Source: Gammaproteobacteria bacterium 39-13
Lineage (GTDB): Bacteria > Pseudomonadota > Gammaproteobacteria > Berkiellales > Berkiellaceae
Length of the DNA: 34,319 nucleotides
Assembly: GCA_001898235.1 (NCBI GenBank)
Contig: MKTN01000067.1
Location: forward strand, 1 to 34,319
Direction: 5' to 3'
In this document: positions 1 to 8,776 of the stretch, in pieces
How positions within the stretch are numbered: the first letter of the stretch is position 1
Layout of the letters: every line of letters starts with the position of its first letter
The notes under the pieces: model-generated
Told to the model about the DNA's origin: nothing
What the model saw: the letters and a program-made list of their open reading frames with translations, nothing else
Databases searched by the model: none
Translations under genes and position numbers: made by a program

Positions 1-2956
1 TAGAATTCTGTTGATCAGTGTAATCTTTGGTATTCACTTTGGTATAGCTTTCAGCAATACCAATTGCTACATCTTGGGTTAGACTCCAGTCTCCCCCAAT
101 CGCAAGCCCCGTAGCATCGGCTTTAAATCCTTCAATTTCATGACGTTTATGCTGATCATAAGTTGAGGCATAAGCCTTGACCCATGCACCAAAATGACCG
201 CGTGTGCCATAAATTTCTGAAATATCGCCAAAGCTAACACCATTATAGAGCTCAGTGTCTCTTTGTAATTTATATTCTTCTTCTTGCAGAAGTGGCCCTA
301 ATCCATGCAAATCTTCCAGGCGCATTTGCACACTATCAAAAGCATTATCCATACTGATCCGTGAAGAAGTGGGTAATGCATAATTAAATGGTGGCGCCAA
401 TTGTAATAAGGCATTATCCAATGTTGTCACATCAGGTAATAGCTGTAGTTGGCCAAAAAGATTGAGCAGATCTGGATTGGTTGTACCACCAAAAATTAAT
501 GGCTCTAATGCTTGTGCCACCGCTAATGGAATATCGGGTTGGGCGATTAAAGTAATTGGCGCTATCACTGCTTCCAATACTAAATCATTAGGAAAGAGAG
601 GATCAGTAGTCGTATAAGTAAAAGAAACCAATGCTGATTGAGGCTGCACTAAAGTAGGAATGCCCGGTGGAGGCGGAGGTGGTGCAGCAATAACACCACC
701 GAGGGTCTGCACAACAGGAAATTTTGCACCATTGGGAATAAATTGCCCTGTCGTGCCCAAAGTGGGTGCGAGTATGCTACCAGCGTTGAATGTCGCTGTA
801 CCAATCACTCCAATAAAGCCAAACCCTCCCGCATTTGGGCTCTGGATTTCTGGAGCAAAAGTTCCAGTAGCACTCTGAACATAGTTACCTGTTACAGCTA
901 ACGCACCATCTTGCTGAATGGCTAATCTGCCACTATTGTTTGCATTTGTTACCGTAACAGTAGAGCCATTATTAATTTGCAGTGATCCATTCGCATTGAT
1001 AGCTAAAGTTGACGCGCCCGTTCCCGTCACATCAGCATTGCTCACCATGCTGCCACCAGCATCAATGGTAAGCGTATTGAAATTATTAACTAGTTGATTT
1101 GTTGTAAATGTGCCCGCTTTTACCTCAATAGTTTCAATATTAGTAATAGGACCATTTGCGGTAAAGGAAGCAAGCACATTAAGCGTATCGTTGCCGGCTT
1201 TTCCATCCAATGCGGTAAAACCACCGCCGGTTAAATTAAAGGTATCGTTGCCAGTGCCGCCATTTAATGCCTGCAAACTGGTGCCTGCTAAATTAACAAT
1301 GTTTCCATTGAAATTACCTAGGGTGGTGGTACCCGTCACCGTTCCCCCATTAAGCTGCAAGGTTGATGCATTCCCAGGGCTTGAGGTAATGTTTCCTGCA
1401 ATCGTCCCAGCATTCATTGTCAACGACGTGCCACCACCACCTGACAAAAACACATTCCCAGTGATCGTACCGCCATTTTGAAAAATCGGAATATTAGTCG
1501 TCGCATCACTAAAATCAATGGCAGTTTTTCCAACTGGCGCTGTGATATTACCAGAGTTAACTAGACCATTAGGTACGATGGCACTCTTTCCTAAGATAAC
1601 GCCATTTCCAGCGCCGGTACCACTAATGGTACCGGTATTAGTAATCCCGGTTAAATTTCCAAAGATTTCAATGGTTGAATTATTATTGGTTACCGTCGAA
1701 ATGGTGCCGAAGTTATTGATGGTACCTGAGATATCATTGGTGACGACAATAGCAGCGCCAGTGCCTGTTGCCCCAGTAGTTTGAATCGTGCCAGCATTAT
1801 TTAAATTGGTAAACGCAGCATCAAAGCGAACCGCATTGCCATTACCATTAGAGGTATATTGGATAATACCCCCAGCATTATTGGTGATAGAGCCATTATA
1901 GGCAGCGCCGACAAAAATAGCGTCAGCATTATTATTAGAAGCTTGAATAGTGCCGGTATTTTGAATATCGCCTGCTGCTGCAGCAATGATGCCAATACCA
2001 TTTAAACCCGCTGCACCACCGTCAATTACCCCTCCCGTTTGGTTGGTAATGGTGGTGAAATCTGCGGCGACATAGACAGCATCGCCCTTACTACCCGTTG
2101 AAATAATAGTGCCTGAGTTGGTCAAAGACATCCCAGCTGCGCTGGTAATGATTGTTCCCTGGGGATCATTTCCGCTAATAACACCGCCTGTTTGGTTGAC
2201 GATGATAGTATTGGCGCCCCCAGCAATAATATTAATACCACTGCCTAAAGTAGAAGAAATCGTCCCTGAGTTGGTAATATTCGATGTCGCAGAAACATTG
2301 AGTGCGTCAAAAGCACCAACTGCAGAAATAACACCGCCAGTATTATTCACAACAGTTGCTGGCTGTTTTATCTCTATTGCGTCATTCGCAGATGAAGTGA
2401 CTGTACCAGAGTTATTTAATGTTGAACCAGCTTCGTTAATCAAAACTGTTGATTGCGTGGCGGCACCATTATTTTGAAGAATTGCACCTGTTTGGTTACT
2501 AATGGTGGCATTAGTTCCTCCCGTGGCAATTTCAATTGCACTGCTTCCCGCTCTAATGGTCCCAGAGTTAGTAATAACAGCCGAATCCGCGGCAACTAAT
2601 ATCCCATCAAGTGCCGCTGTTATCCTGGTTCCTGAACCTACTGTGATAATGGCACTCGTTCCGGTTGTAATATTAATAGCGTTTTGACCGGGGGCTGTGG
2701 TCAGGATTGCATCAGGTGCTATTCCACTCACATTAGACGGATCTAATTGTACTGTTGCCGTCGCATCAACTGTAATGGCATCATTCGCAACATTGATACT
2801 TATAGAACCTGTGGGTGTAATTTCAATATTACCAGCAGTACTAGCAATAAGCGGGGCCGTTGTATTTGAGTTAATTGTCGTTGCCGCGAATATAGAAGGG
2901 GCAACAAAAAAAGAAGATGCTAATACTGCATGAGTAAGACCTAACTTTTTCTTCAT
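1..2956 (-). CDS. Autotransporter (type V secretion), 3' end beyond window
   Basis: An open frame of 985 codons runs without a stop from an ATG at 2956 to the left edge, so the C-terminus is missing. The N-terminus (MKKKLGLTHAVLASSFFVAP, then SIFA/A) is a classic signal peptide. It is followed by several hundred residues of imperfect repeats rich in Asn, Gly, Thr and Ser (units such as ITNSGTI, VNNTGGVIS, LNNAGTI), typical of a beta-helix passenger. A PPPPPG stretch and a helical linker come next. From about residue 915 the sequence (GAWVKAYAS...AIGGDWSLTQDVAIGIAESY) looks like the start of an autotransporter beta-barrel (PF03797 type). The start codon lies one base after the stop of the upstream gene, which indicates translational coupling. 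A surface-exposed or secreted adhesin-like role is inferred; the substrate is unknown. Confidence 0.88.
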   Translation of the reverse strand, partial: MKKKLGLTHAVLASSFFVAPSIFAATTINSNTTAPLIASTAGNIEITPTGSISINVANDAITVDATATVQLDPSNVSGIAPDAILTTAPGQNAINITTGTSAIITVGSGTRITAALDGILVAADSAVITNSGTIRAGSSAIEIATGGTNATISNQTGAILQNNGAATQSTVLINEAGSTLNNSGTVTSSANDAIEIKQPATVVNNTGGVISAVGAFDALNVSATSNITNSGTISSTLGSGINIIAGGANTIIVNQTGGVISGNDPQGTIITSAAGMSLTNSGTIISTGSKGDAVYVAADFTTITNQTGGVIDGGAAGLNGIGIIAAAAGDIQNTGTIQASNNNADAIFVGAAYNGSITNNAGGIIQYTSNGNGNAVRFDAAFTNLNNAGTIQTTGATGTGAAIVVTNDISGTINNFGTISTVTNNNSTIEIFGNLTGITNTGTISGTGAGNGVILGKSAIVPNGLVNSGNITAPVGKTAIDFSDATTNIPIFQNGGTITGNVFLSGGGGTSLTMNAGTIAGNITSSPGNASTLQLNGGTVTGTTTLGNFNGNIVNLAGTSLQALNGGTGNDTFNLTGGGFTALDGKAGNDTLNVLASFTANGPITNIETIEVKAGTFTTNQLVNNFNTLTIDAGGSMVSNADVTGTGASTLAINANGSLQINNGSTVTVTNANNSGRLAIQQDGALAVTGNYVQSATGTFAPEIQSPNAGGFGFIGVIGTATFNAGSILAPTLGTTGQFIPNGAKFPVVQTLGGVIAAPPPPPPGIPTLVQPQSALVSFTYTTTDPLFPNDLVLEAVIAPITLIAQPDIPLAVAQALEPLIFGGTTNPDLLNLFGQLQLLPDVTTLDNALLQLAPPFNYALPTSSRISMDNAFDSVQMRLEDLHGLGPLLQEEEYKLQRDTELYNGVSFGDISEIYGTRGHFGAWVKAYASTYDQHKRHEIEGFKADATGLAIGGDWSLTQDVAIGIAESYTKVNTKDYTDQQNS

Positions 2957-2957
2957 C

Positions 2958-4601
2958 TTATGCCCACTCATGGCGTACTTTTATAAATGCTGCATGACGA
3001 TGATAATCACTTCTAGAAGCGTAGTCATATTGCAGCGTCACAGAAGTGTTCTGATAACTATGCACGGCAATACCAGCTCCAACTTCGATGCTATTTTCAG
3101 AAGGTGAAACCCCTTGATTTAAGAATTCAAACCCACCTGCTGTAAAAAGTGCAGCCGCAATTTGCTTGTCATTGCTAAAGTCATGAAATGCATAGGCATG
3201 TATTTCTGGCACTACATAAGCTTTTTCAAATTCGTTTTGATATTCGAGCTTAATACCCGCCCCTAAAGGCAGGAATTCCATATTGCGATATCGTGTATAA
3301 AGATCTAAACCAAAAGCATCTTCTTCAACATAATCTTCAACATCAAAGAAAGAATACATCAACATCAATTTAGGAATAGCTCTAAACTTGCCGCAGCTCC
3401 ATGTATAGCCGAACTCAGCATAAGCATTAAATTCTTCAGCATCAAAATCGGCATGAGCAATCCGCACAAAGGGAACACCACCTACTGGTGGCACTAATAT
3501 ATTACGATTATTATCGTAATCGTTATGTGCGTATGTCACCGCCATGTTGAGGTAAAACGGAGAGATAAATCGATATCCGGCATAAAGTGTGCCTTGGAAT
3601 CGTTTAATATCTAAATAACTGCCTGAAATATTTCGTTGTTCAACTTGGGCATTTTGATAGCCTATCGCTGCACCAATGGCGAGTCTTGGACAAACTAGGT
3701 AATCTCTACCAATAACAATTCCCCACACATCGGCATCATAGCCTGGGATAATGCCTCGAACGCCTTGTCCTATGTTATCCCCTAGCACTTGGATCCATGC
3801 GCCATGCACAATTTCTTTCGGCGTTTCAGGAACAGCTGGAGTGGTCTCAGCAGTTGCTGTATCACTCCCCGCTGTCACCGCGGCAGTATCTGCTGTCGCA
3901 TTGTTCTTATCTTTGTTTTCTAGGTTTAACGCGTCATCTTTTTTTGCATTCTTTTGATCTTTTTCTTTGCTTTCAACCTTAGCGGCATCAGCACTTTCAA
4001 TTGCTGCTGCAGGTTGCTGCTTATCATTCGTCGTTGCGGTGCTATTTGGGGTGATTATTTCTGGATCAGCAGGATCATTTGAAACGAAATGAACTGTAGC
4101 TTTAACCGCTTTTGGTTTTGCTTCCTCTACTGTCTTAACCGTTTTTGGTTTTGCTTCCTCTGCGGTCTTAACTGTTTTTAGTTTTGCTTCCTCTGCGGTC
4201 TTAGTAGCAATTTTTTTATCGTGAGTCGCATCTACTGGCGCAGGCGCAGCATCTATCAAACTATCGCCACTGGATACGCCTGTTTGTGCAGTTACCTTGA
4301 TGAGCCTATCGCTCATGACAGAAAGTATTTGACGCATAGGTCCTTCTGACGCTGCTCGAAGGCTGCCATCTGCAGCAGGTATTAAACTTTGCAATGCAAG
4401 GTATTTTTGTTGCTGAGTTGGTAATGCATCTAAGGCAAGAATTAAGCTGTTAAGCTCAGGGGCGTTAATAGCGGCATTTGGTCCAACAACCAAAAGCATT
4501 GAATCTATATCTGGGTACGGCGTTGCTGAAGCTTGTTGTGTATAACAACCGGCTAAAATGATAGCCACAATAGAAGACAACTTTGATTTATCGCCGAACA
4601 T
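2958..4601 (-). CDS. Lipoprotein-like protein with C-terminal autotransporter beta-barrel
   Basis: The N-terminus ends in a lipobox-like IILAGC, so the mature protein may be lipidated, which is unusual for an autotransporter. Roughly residues 35-110 form a helical segment (LDALPTQQQKYLALQSLIP) like the linker before autotransporter barrels. A low-complexity Lys/Ala/Glu/Asp region with three 11-residue repeats follows. The last ~280 residues (HGAWIQVLGDNIGQG...to VRHEWA) match an autotransporter barrel with alternating aromatic strands. There is no obvious beta-helix passenger. I chose the ATG at 4601 because AGGGAG sits 8 bases upstream of it; the ATG at 4607 is only 2 bases from that site. 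It forms an operon with the downstream autotransporter (one-base gap). It could also be an outer-membrane porin-like protein. Confidence 0.85.
   Translation of the reverse strand: MFGDKSKLSSIVAIILAGCYTQQASATPYPDIDSMLLVVGPNAAINAPELNSLILALDALPTQQQKYLALQSLIPAADGSLRAASEGPMRQILSVMSDRLIKVTAQTGVSSGDSLIDAAPAPVDATHDKKIATKTAEEAKLKTVKTAEEAKPKTVKTVEEAKPKAVKATVHFVSNDPADPEIITPNSTATTNDKQQPAAAIESADAAKVESKEKDQKNAKKDDALNLENKDKNNATADTAAVTAGSDTATAETTPAVPETPKEIVHGAWIQVLGDNIGQGVRGIIPGYDADVWGIVIGRDYLVCPRLAIGAAIGYQNAQVEQRNISGSYLDIKRFQGTLYAGYRFISPFYLNMAVTYAHNDYDNNRNILVPPVGGVPFVRIAHADFDAEEFNAYAEFGYTWSCGKFRAIPKLMLMYSFFDVEDYVEEDAFGLDLYTRYRNMEFLPLGAGIKLEYQNEFEKAYVVPEIHAYAFHDFSNDKQIAAALFTAGGFEFLNQGVSPSENSIEVGAGIAVHSYQNTSVTLQYDYASRSDYHRHAAFIKVRHEWA
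4101..4205. repeat. Three tandem 33-bp repeats (11-residue Lys/Glu/Ala repeats)
   Basis: A 33-bp unit containing GGTTTTGCTTCCTCT recurs at about 4114, 4147 and 4180. It encodes the 11-residue unit KTVKTAEEAKP in the linker of the barrel protein. The copies differ by a few bases, which suggests a slippage-type expansion in a flexible periplasmic linker. Confidence 0.85.
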
Positions 4602-4840
4602 CAACATCTCTCCCTGAATGATTTCTTCAATCCTATCATTGGTGTGGCTTCACCCAAAGCATTTCAAATGCTTCAAGCAAAAAATGTCTACACCTTAGTT
4701 GTGCAATAACAAAATTTAGTATTCTTAATAGCTTAAATCAATGCATTGCTCAGTTGTATTCATGGTGACAGAATACACATCCACCAGTATTCTCGGCGAG
4801 CCTCCAATCATGTTAGGCAATGAGAGGGCGTAAATTAAAA

Positions 4841-5674
4841 ATGAAACGGTTATTCATTATTTTATGCTGCGGTATTCTTGGTTGCAGCACTGCTCCCAAT
4901 CAACTCTCACCTTCTGCGCAAAGAGTTATCACACAAGCAGAACAAGCCAATATGACGCTCCATCTTTATACTACACAAAAATTTGTGATTAGTGCCTATG
5001 AGCGTTTGCCTGAAACAACACCATCCACTATTCATGTTTATATCGAAGGAGATGGAAACAGTTGGAAAACAAGATACAAGTTATCAGACAATCCAACGCC
5101 TCGCCAACCTTTAGCATTAGAACTTGCTTCGCATGATCCTCACTCTCATGTCATTTATCTTGGTAGGCCTTGCCAATATACCCCTCATACTCTAGATACT
5201 GCCTGTCATTCAAAATATTGGTCAAGTCATCGTTATGCGCCTGAAGTTATTGAGTCGATGGATGAAATATTAACGGCGCTTAAAAAGAAAACACATGCCA
5301 CGCACTTTGTGTTGATTGGTTTTTCTGGTGGCGCAAGCGTTGCCACACTTTTAGCTTCAAAGCGCCAGGATATCAGTAGTCTTATTACGGTAGCGGGTGA
5401 TTTAAATCATGAAACCCTAAACCAGTATCATCGTACCTCTCCTTTAATCGGCTCACTTAATCCTACGGAAGTAGCTTCCTCACTAAAATATCTGACACAG
5501 CATCATTGGAATGGTTCCAAAGATCGCGTCGTGCCAGTTTGGATAGCTGAGCAATTTGCAAAAGAAATTGATAACCCTGCTTGTGTACACATCCACACCT
5601 TAAAGGGAGTTAGTCACCACAAAGGCTGGGTAGCACATTGGGATGAGATTTTAAAAGAATCCCTGCTTCGCTAA
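4841..5674 (+). CDS. Lipoprotein alpha/beta hydrolase
   Basis: A signal peptide ends in a lipobox (FIILCCGILGC followed by ST), predicting a lipid-anchored envelope protein. The body has an alpha/beta-hydrolase layout: YIEGDGNSW after an early strand (oxyanion region), a nucleophile elbow GFSGGAS, then SKDRVVP carrying the likely acid Asp, and GVSHHKGW carrying the likely catalytic His. An esterase or lipase-like activity is inferred; the substrate is unknown. An in-frame ATG at 4820 exists, but the ATG at 4841 is preferred because GAGGG lies about 10 bases upstream and the signal peptide then starts MKRLFI. The final codons (SLLR and stop) lie inside the left arm of an inverted-repeat element, so the 3' end may have been reshaped by it. 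Confidence 0.85.
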   Translation: MKRLFIILCCGILGCSTAPNQLSPSAQRVITQAEQANMTLHLYTTQKFVISAYERLPETTPSTIHVYIEGDGNSWKTRYKLSDNPTPRQPLALELASHDPHSHVIYLGRPCQYTPHTLDTACHSKYWSSHRYAPEVIESMDEILTALKKKTHATHFVLIGFSGGASVATLLASKRQDISSLITVAGDLNHETLNQYHRTSPLIGSLNPTEVASSLKYLTQHHWNGSKDRVVPVWIAEQFAKEIDNPACVHIHTLKGVSHHKGWVAHWDEILKESLLR

Positions 5675-5801
5675 AGCGACGCAGGGCAAGCCAGGACACC
5701 CATCTTCATCCTCCTAAATGGATGTCCTCTCATGCTCGCAAAGCAAGCCAGTAAACTAATACCTTCGATAATGGGCCATGTGTCGCTTTTGCGAAGCGGG
5801 G
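5661..5801. repeat. MITE-like palindromic element with 20-bp terminal inverted repeats
   Basis: The left end CCCTGCTTCGCTAAAGCGAC (5661-5680) matches the reverse complement of 5782-5801 at 18 of 20 positions. A weaker inner inverted pair (GGACACCCAT / ATGGATGTCC) lies between them. The left end alone also folds as a hairpin (CCCTGC...GCAGGG, 5661-5686), which may end transcription of the hydrolase gene, although no U-tract follows. The unit differs in sequence from the ERIC-like family elsewhere in the window. Confidence 0.55.
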
Positions 5802-5854
5802 TTGTGCTTCATCACATTTCTTTTTAAAATCCTTTTTTCTTAGTTTTTTAGCTT

Positions 5855-7006
5855 ATGAAGTCCATTTATAAATCCTACAGCACCTTTTGCAGCAAGCTTC
5901 GACAGCAGCAACTGCTTCGTCAATTACCCAAGACGCGGCAATTTCGCTATGATTTTTCAAGCAATGATTATTTGGGGCTTAGCCAACATCCAGCCTTGAT
6001 CCAAGCGGCAATAGCGATGGCTGATAAATCGGGGGTAGGAAGCAAAGCTTCAAGGCTGATTGCAAGCGATCAAGCTGTCTTTCATGCGCTGGAACACAGT
6101 ATTGCACAATATAAACATTCCCAGGCAGCTCTCATCTTTAGTAGTGGCTTCCAGGCAAATATTTCCGTATTAAGCGCTTTGCTTGATAGTAAAGTCCTAG
6201 GTGCTGCCCCTTTAGTTTTTGCCGATAGACTCAACCATGCCAGTATGCATGTCGCCTGCCAGTTATCCCATATCAAACAGCAGCGGTTTTATCATGCTGA
6301 TTACGATCATCTGCGATATTTATTGGAAAAACACAAAAGCTCAACTCAGCCTAAATTTATTTTGACTGAATCTGTTTTTGGAATGGATGGCGATCAAGCT
6401 TGTTTATCCACCCTTATTGACTTAGCCAAGAAATACAACGCAATGCTCTATGTCGATGAAGCTCATGCCACCGGCTTATTAGGAAAGCAAGGCTATGGGT
6501 TAACCGAAGATTATGGTAGTGAGATTGATGTCAGCATGGGTACCTTTAGTAAAGCATTAGGAGGCAGTGGCGCTTATGTTGCCTGTAGCCACGTGCTAAA
6601 ACGCTACTTCATCAATCGTTGCCAAGGATTTATTTTCTCAACCGCCCCATCACTCATGCAAGTTGCTGCTATGCAGGCAGCATGGGAATTAGTGCCTGAT
6701 CTTCAGCCTCAAGCAAAGGCACTCATGCAACAAGCAGAGCGCTGTCGCGCAACATTACAAAGCTTAGGTTTTGATACTGGTTTATCTTCTACACATATTA
6801 TTCCAATTATTTTTAAAGAGCCGGAAAAAACCTTAAAAGCACAAGCTTTTTTAGCCAGGCGTGGGATCCGTGTCAGCGCCATTCGCCCCCCCTCAGTGGG
6901 GCCGAATCAAAGCCGCCTCAGGATTGCATTGAATGTTAATCATACAGAAGAAGCGATATTAGCGCTTATTGAAGGATTAACAGAGTATAGAAAACATCAA
7001 CTATGA
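5855..7006 (+). CDS. bioF: 8-amino-7-oxononanoate synthase (BioF)
   Basis: A PLP-dependent alpha-oxoamine synthase of 383 residues, the usual BioF length. The family reaction condenses pimeloyl-ACP/CoA with L-alanine to give 8-amino-7-oxononanoate in cytoplasmic biotin synthesis. Visible landmarks are DFSSNDYLGL near the N-terminus, SSGFQAN, DRLNHASM (His128, ring stacking), VDEAHATGLLG (Asp201, His204), TFSKALGGSGAY with PLP-binding Lys233, and AIRPPSVGP...SRLRIALN, which is more BioF-like than the related Kbl or serine palmitoyltransferase. No other bio gene is visible. The stop overlaps an ATG (ATGA) that opens a frame of only nine codons before a palindromic repeat, so a following bio gene may have been lost. 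No clear Shine-Dalgarno precedes the ATG. Confidence 0.88.
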   Translation: MKSIYKSYSTFCSKLRQQQLLRQLPKTRQFRYDFSSNDYLGLSQHPALIQAAIAMADKSGVGSKASRLIASDQAVFHALEHSIAQYKHSQAALIFSSGFQANISVLSALLDSKVLGAAPLVFADRLNHASMHVACQLSHIKQQRFYHADYDHLRYLLEKHKSSTQPKFILTESVFGMDGDQACLSTLIDLAKKYNAMLYVDEAHATGLLGKQGYGLTEDYGSEIDVSMGTFSKALGGSGAYVACSHVLKRYFINRCQGFIFSTAPSLMQVAAMQAAWELVPDLQPQAKALMQQAERCRATLQSLGFDTGLSSTHIIPIIFKEPEKTLKAQAFLARRGIRVSAIRPPSVGPNQSRLRIALNVNHTEEAILALIEGLTEYRKHQL

Positions 7007-7080
7007 CTCAACTTGAACCAGTTTACTTTTAGGCAAGATGGCGCCAACAACGAAAGTAAAAGGGGAAGAGTTTAGTCATA
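7001..7080. repeat. 80-bp imperfect palindrome abutting an ERIC-like element
   Basis: The left arm CTATGACTCAACTTGAACC continues to TTTACTTT, and the right arm, read in reverse complement, gives CTATGACTAAACTCTTCCCC then TTTTACTTT. The palindrome therefore spans the bioF stop codon to 7080. Its left half (AACCAGTTT...TTTAGGCAAG) also resembles the left end of the ERIC-like copy at 9905, which suggests a deleted or nested copy. Confidence 0.6.
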
Positions 7081-7198
7081 GCACATGGATTTCGGGTAGA
7101 CGCCGAGTGCTCTCGTAACCGGAGTGTACATAAAAGTACATGAGGATTGCGACAGTGCGAAGGCAACACCCTCGGAAGTTCATGTGCGAAGACTAATG
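7071..7198. repeat. ERIC-like palindromic repeat, copy A (128 bp)
   Basis: The ends are inverted (TTTAGTCATAGCACATGG against CATTAGTCTTCGCACATG in reverse complement). The centre carries the hairpin GTGTACATAAAAGTACATGA followed by GGATTGCGACAGTGCGAAGG. Length and central layout resemble the 127-bp enterobacterial ERIC/IRU consensus. Its right end reaches the 3' end of the neighbouring minus-strand gene. Confidence 0.7.
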
Positions 7199-7735
7199 AG
7201 TTTTGCGGTAAAAGATGTTTAATTGTCCTCTAACATCTTGAGGATAACAATAGATGCGATAACCACCTGGTTTGTAGTAAGCGCTTTCTATACCGCATTC
7301 AAACCCATCACTGTTTCTGCTATAAGGGCAAGCACATTTATCTGGATAAGCATTAATACTAATATCCATTACCATTTCTCTGACTACATCATTATCTTGC
7401 GGCACGGGTGGCTGCTCAGCAGCAGCCGCCAATTCCTTTTTTTGCTTATCTGGATTCAAAATGGCATCGACAGCATTAACGTTACCACCTATTTTATTGC
7501 CTTTACCACCAACTCCTGCAGCAGCAGCGGCATTACGCGATCCTTGCTGACTAGCGCCATATACAGCCTTCGCTGTAGGTGCATTTTGAACATTTCCTGA
7601 GAAGGTACCCCCTTGCTGCGGGTTTCCCTCATCGCCTGCACCCAGTACATCGGCAAACAACATCCCTGGCTGGATAGCCAGTAAGATAATTGCTAAGTAT
7701 TTCATTTTCTTGAGGAAATAATTATTTTTCATCAT
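7193..7735 (-). CDS. Small secreted protein with Cys-containing C-terminal domain
   Basis: The 180-residue protein has a signal peptide (KYLAIILLAIQPGMLFA/D), a Gly/Ala/Gln-rich low-complexity middle (residues ~30-105), and a C-terminal segment with four Cys in the pattern CACPYSRNSDGFECG...AYYKPGGYRIYCY. I recognise this as a recurring short motif (CPCPY...CG.RSAYsrpGG...CY) in secreted bacterial proteins but do not know its function. The start is uncertain: ATGs occur at 7735, 7732 and 7705 and none has a strong Shine-Dalgarno; the first keeps the basic n-region. An extended -10 promoter element lies about 80 bases upstream. The last codons overlap the end of ERIC-like copy A. Confidence 0.7.
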   Translation of the reverse strand: MMKNNYFLKKMKYLAIILLAIQPGMLFADVLGAGDEGNPQQGGTFSGNVQNAPTAKAVYGASQQGSRNAAAAAGVGGKGNKIGGNVNAVDAILNPDKQKKELAAAAEQPPVPQDNDVVREMVMDISINAYPDKCACPYSRNSDGFECGIESAYYKPGGYRIYCYPQDVRGQLNIFYRKTH

Positions 7736-7816
7736 CTTTTACAAAAAGTATTTGTTTCTTAAAGATTAAGCTGATTGCTACACAAATGCAAAAGAAAGTC
7801 GACCTACCACTATATA

Positions 7817-7825
7817 ATTATAGCA
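7817..7825 (-). promoter_or_regulatory. Extended -10 promoter element for the secreted-protein gene
   Basis: On the minus strand the sequence is TGCTATAAT, a full extended -10 box, with no convincing -35 upstream. It lies about 80 bases before the first ATG of the small secreted protein. Confidence 0.45.
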
Positions 7826-7945
7826 TTCGGATTTAATGCACCCATCGCATTCCAATCGCACTCAGAAACCTTAATTTACAGTTTCATTATTCTTGCCATT
7901 GCGAGGTGATATTCTTATGTCTCTCCAATCCTTAATTTGAGTGGA

Positions 7946-7968
7946 ATTGCCATGCCGGCATTGGCAAT
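7946..7968 (-). terminator. Hairpin downstream of the glycan operon
   Basis: ATTGCCA and TGGCAAT flank the self-complementary core TGCCGGCA just past the GT2 stop codon. It is a strong hairpin without a clear U-tract, so the terminator role is tentative. Confidence 0.45.
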
Positions 7969-7975
7969 GGTTGCC

Positions 7976-8776
7976 TTAGTTTTTAGAGGTTGACACCGCT
8001 GATGCTATTTTATAATCCCCTCGCGAAAACAGCTTTTCAATAAGGCAATATAAAATAATAAATAAGTAGCGACTTCCCATTTCGCGGATCTTTAATTTCG
8101 AAATACCTTCTTTGCGATTATACCAAGCATTCGGCACAACCGTGTAATGAAAGCCACGAATGATAGCTTTCAGCGGCAATTCAACCGTTAAATTGAAATG
8201 ATTCGCGAGCAAAGGATTGAGACCTGCAATCACATGACGACGATAACATTTAAACGCATTAGTGACGTCATTATAGCGAATTTGAAATAAAATTCGAATG
8301 AAATTATTGGCTAAACGGTTAAGTAACAATTTATGGCGTGGATAATCTACTACTTTACCGCCTGTATTAAAACGTGAACCAAAAACACATTCATATCCTT
8401 CTTGTAGCTTCTTATAAAAAGTAACCACATCTTCGGGTGAATCTGAACCATCTGCCATTACAATGACAACAGCCTCTCCAGCAAATGCTCGTAAACCACA
8501 ACGTACAGCTAATCCAAAACCATTGGGCGGAGAATTTTTCACCCAACGCAAAGTCGGATATTGCAATGCTAGCTGCTTTAATACCTCTTCTGTATTATCA
8601 GAGCTATTGTCATTAACAACCACAATTTCATGATGGATTTTTTCTTCCGTTAAACGTTGAATCAATCTTGGTACGGTATGGATAAGATTATTGGCTTCAT
8701 TGAATGCAGGAATAACAACGGAAAAAAGCCCCTTTACCCCTTTCTCAAGCCATTCTAATTCAAGCGAGCTGCCCAT
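7976..8776 (-). CDS. Family 2 glycosyltransferase, dolichyl-phosphate mannose synthase-like
   Basis: A cytoplasmic GT-A fold transferase of 266 residues, likely moving a sugar from a nucleotide donor onto a polyprenyl phosphate or glycan. Motifs are [14 protein letters not shown] (nucleotide-binding strand), [11 protein letters not shown], the region [14 protein letters not shown] holding the metal-binding Asp residues, FGSRFNTGG, and [10 protein letters not shown] with [17 protein letters not shown] near the end, the DPM1/polyprenol-P transferase pattern. There is a short hydrophobic patch ([14 protein letters not shown]) but no long membrane domain. The start overlaps the upstream SDR gene by 17 bases and AAGG lies about 8 bases before the ATG. 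It is the last gene of the glycan operon. Donor and acceptor cannot be read from the sequence. Confidence 0.87.
   Translation of the reverse strand: MGSSLELEWLEKGVKGLFSVVIPAFNEANNLIHTVPRLIQRLTEEKIHHEIVVVNDNSSDNTEEVLKQLALQYPTLRWVKNSPPNGFGLAVRCGLRAFAGEAVVIVMADGSDSPEDVVTFYKKLQEGYECVFGSRFNTGGKVVDYPRHKLLLNRLANNFIRILFQIRYNDVTNAFKCYRRHVIAGLNPLLANHFNLTVELPLKAIIRGFHYTVVPNAWYNRKEGISKLKIREMGSRYLFIILYCLIEKLFSRGDYKIASAVSTSKN

Noticed and set aside
660-2933. A series of plus-strand open frames of 60-120 codons and one minus-strand frame at 1801-2001
   Set aside because: They mirror the repetitive autotransporter gene on the minus strand, are rich in Pro/Val/Ile from antisense Asn/Gly codons, and lack ribosome-binding sites.
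4101-4205. Short direct repeats considered as a CRISPR array
   Set aside because: The repeats are contiguous without spacers and encode an in-frame 11-residue protein repeat.
7223-7600. Plus-strand open frame of 125 codons
   Set aside because: Antisense to the small secreted protein, which has a clear signal peptide and Cys motif; the plus frame has neither domain nor ribosome-binding site.
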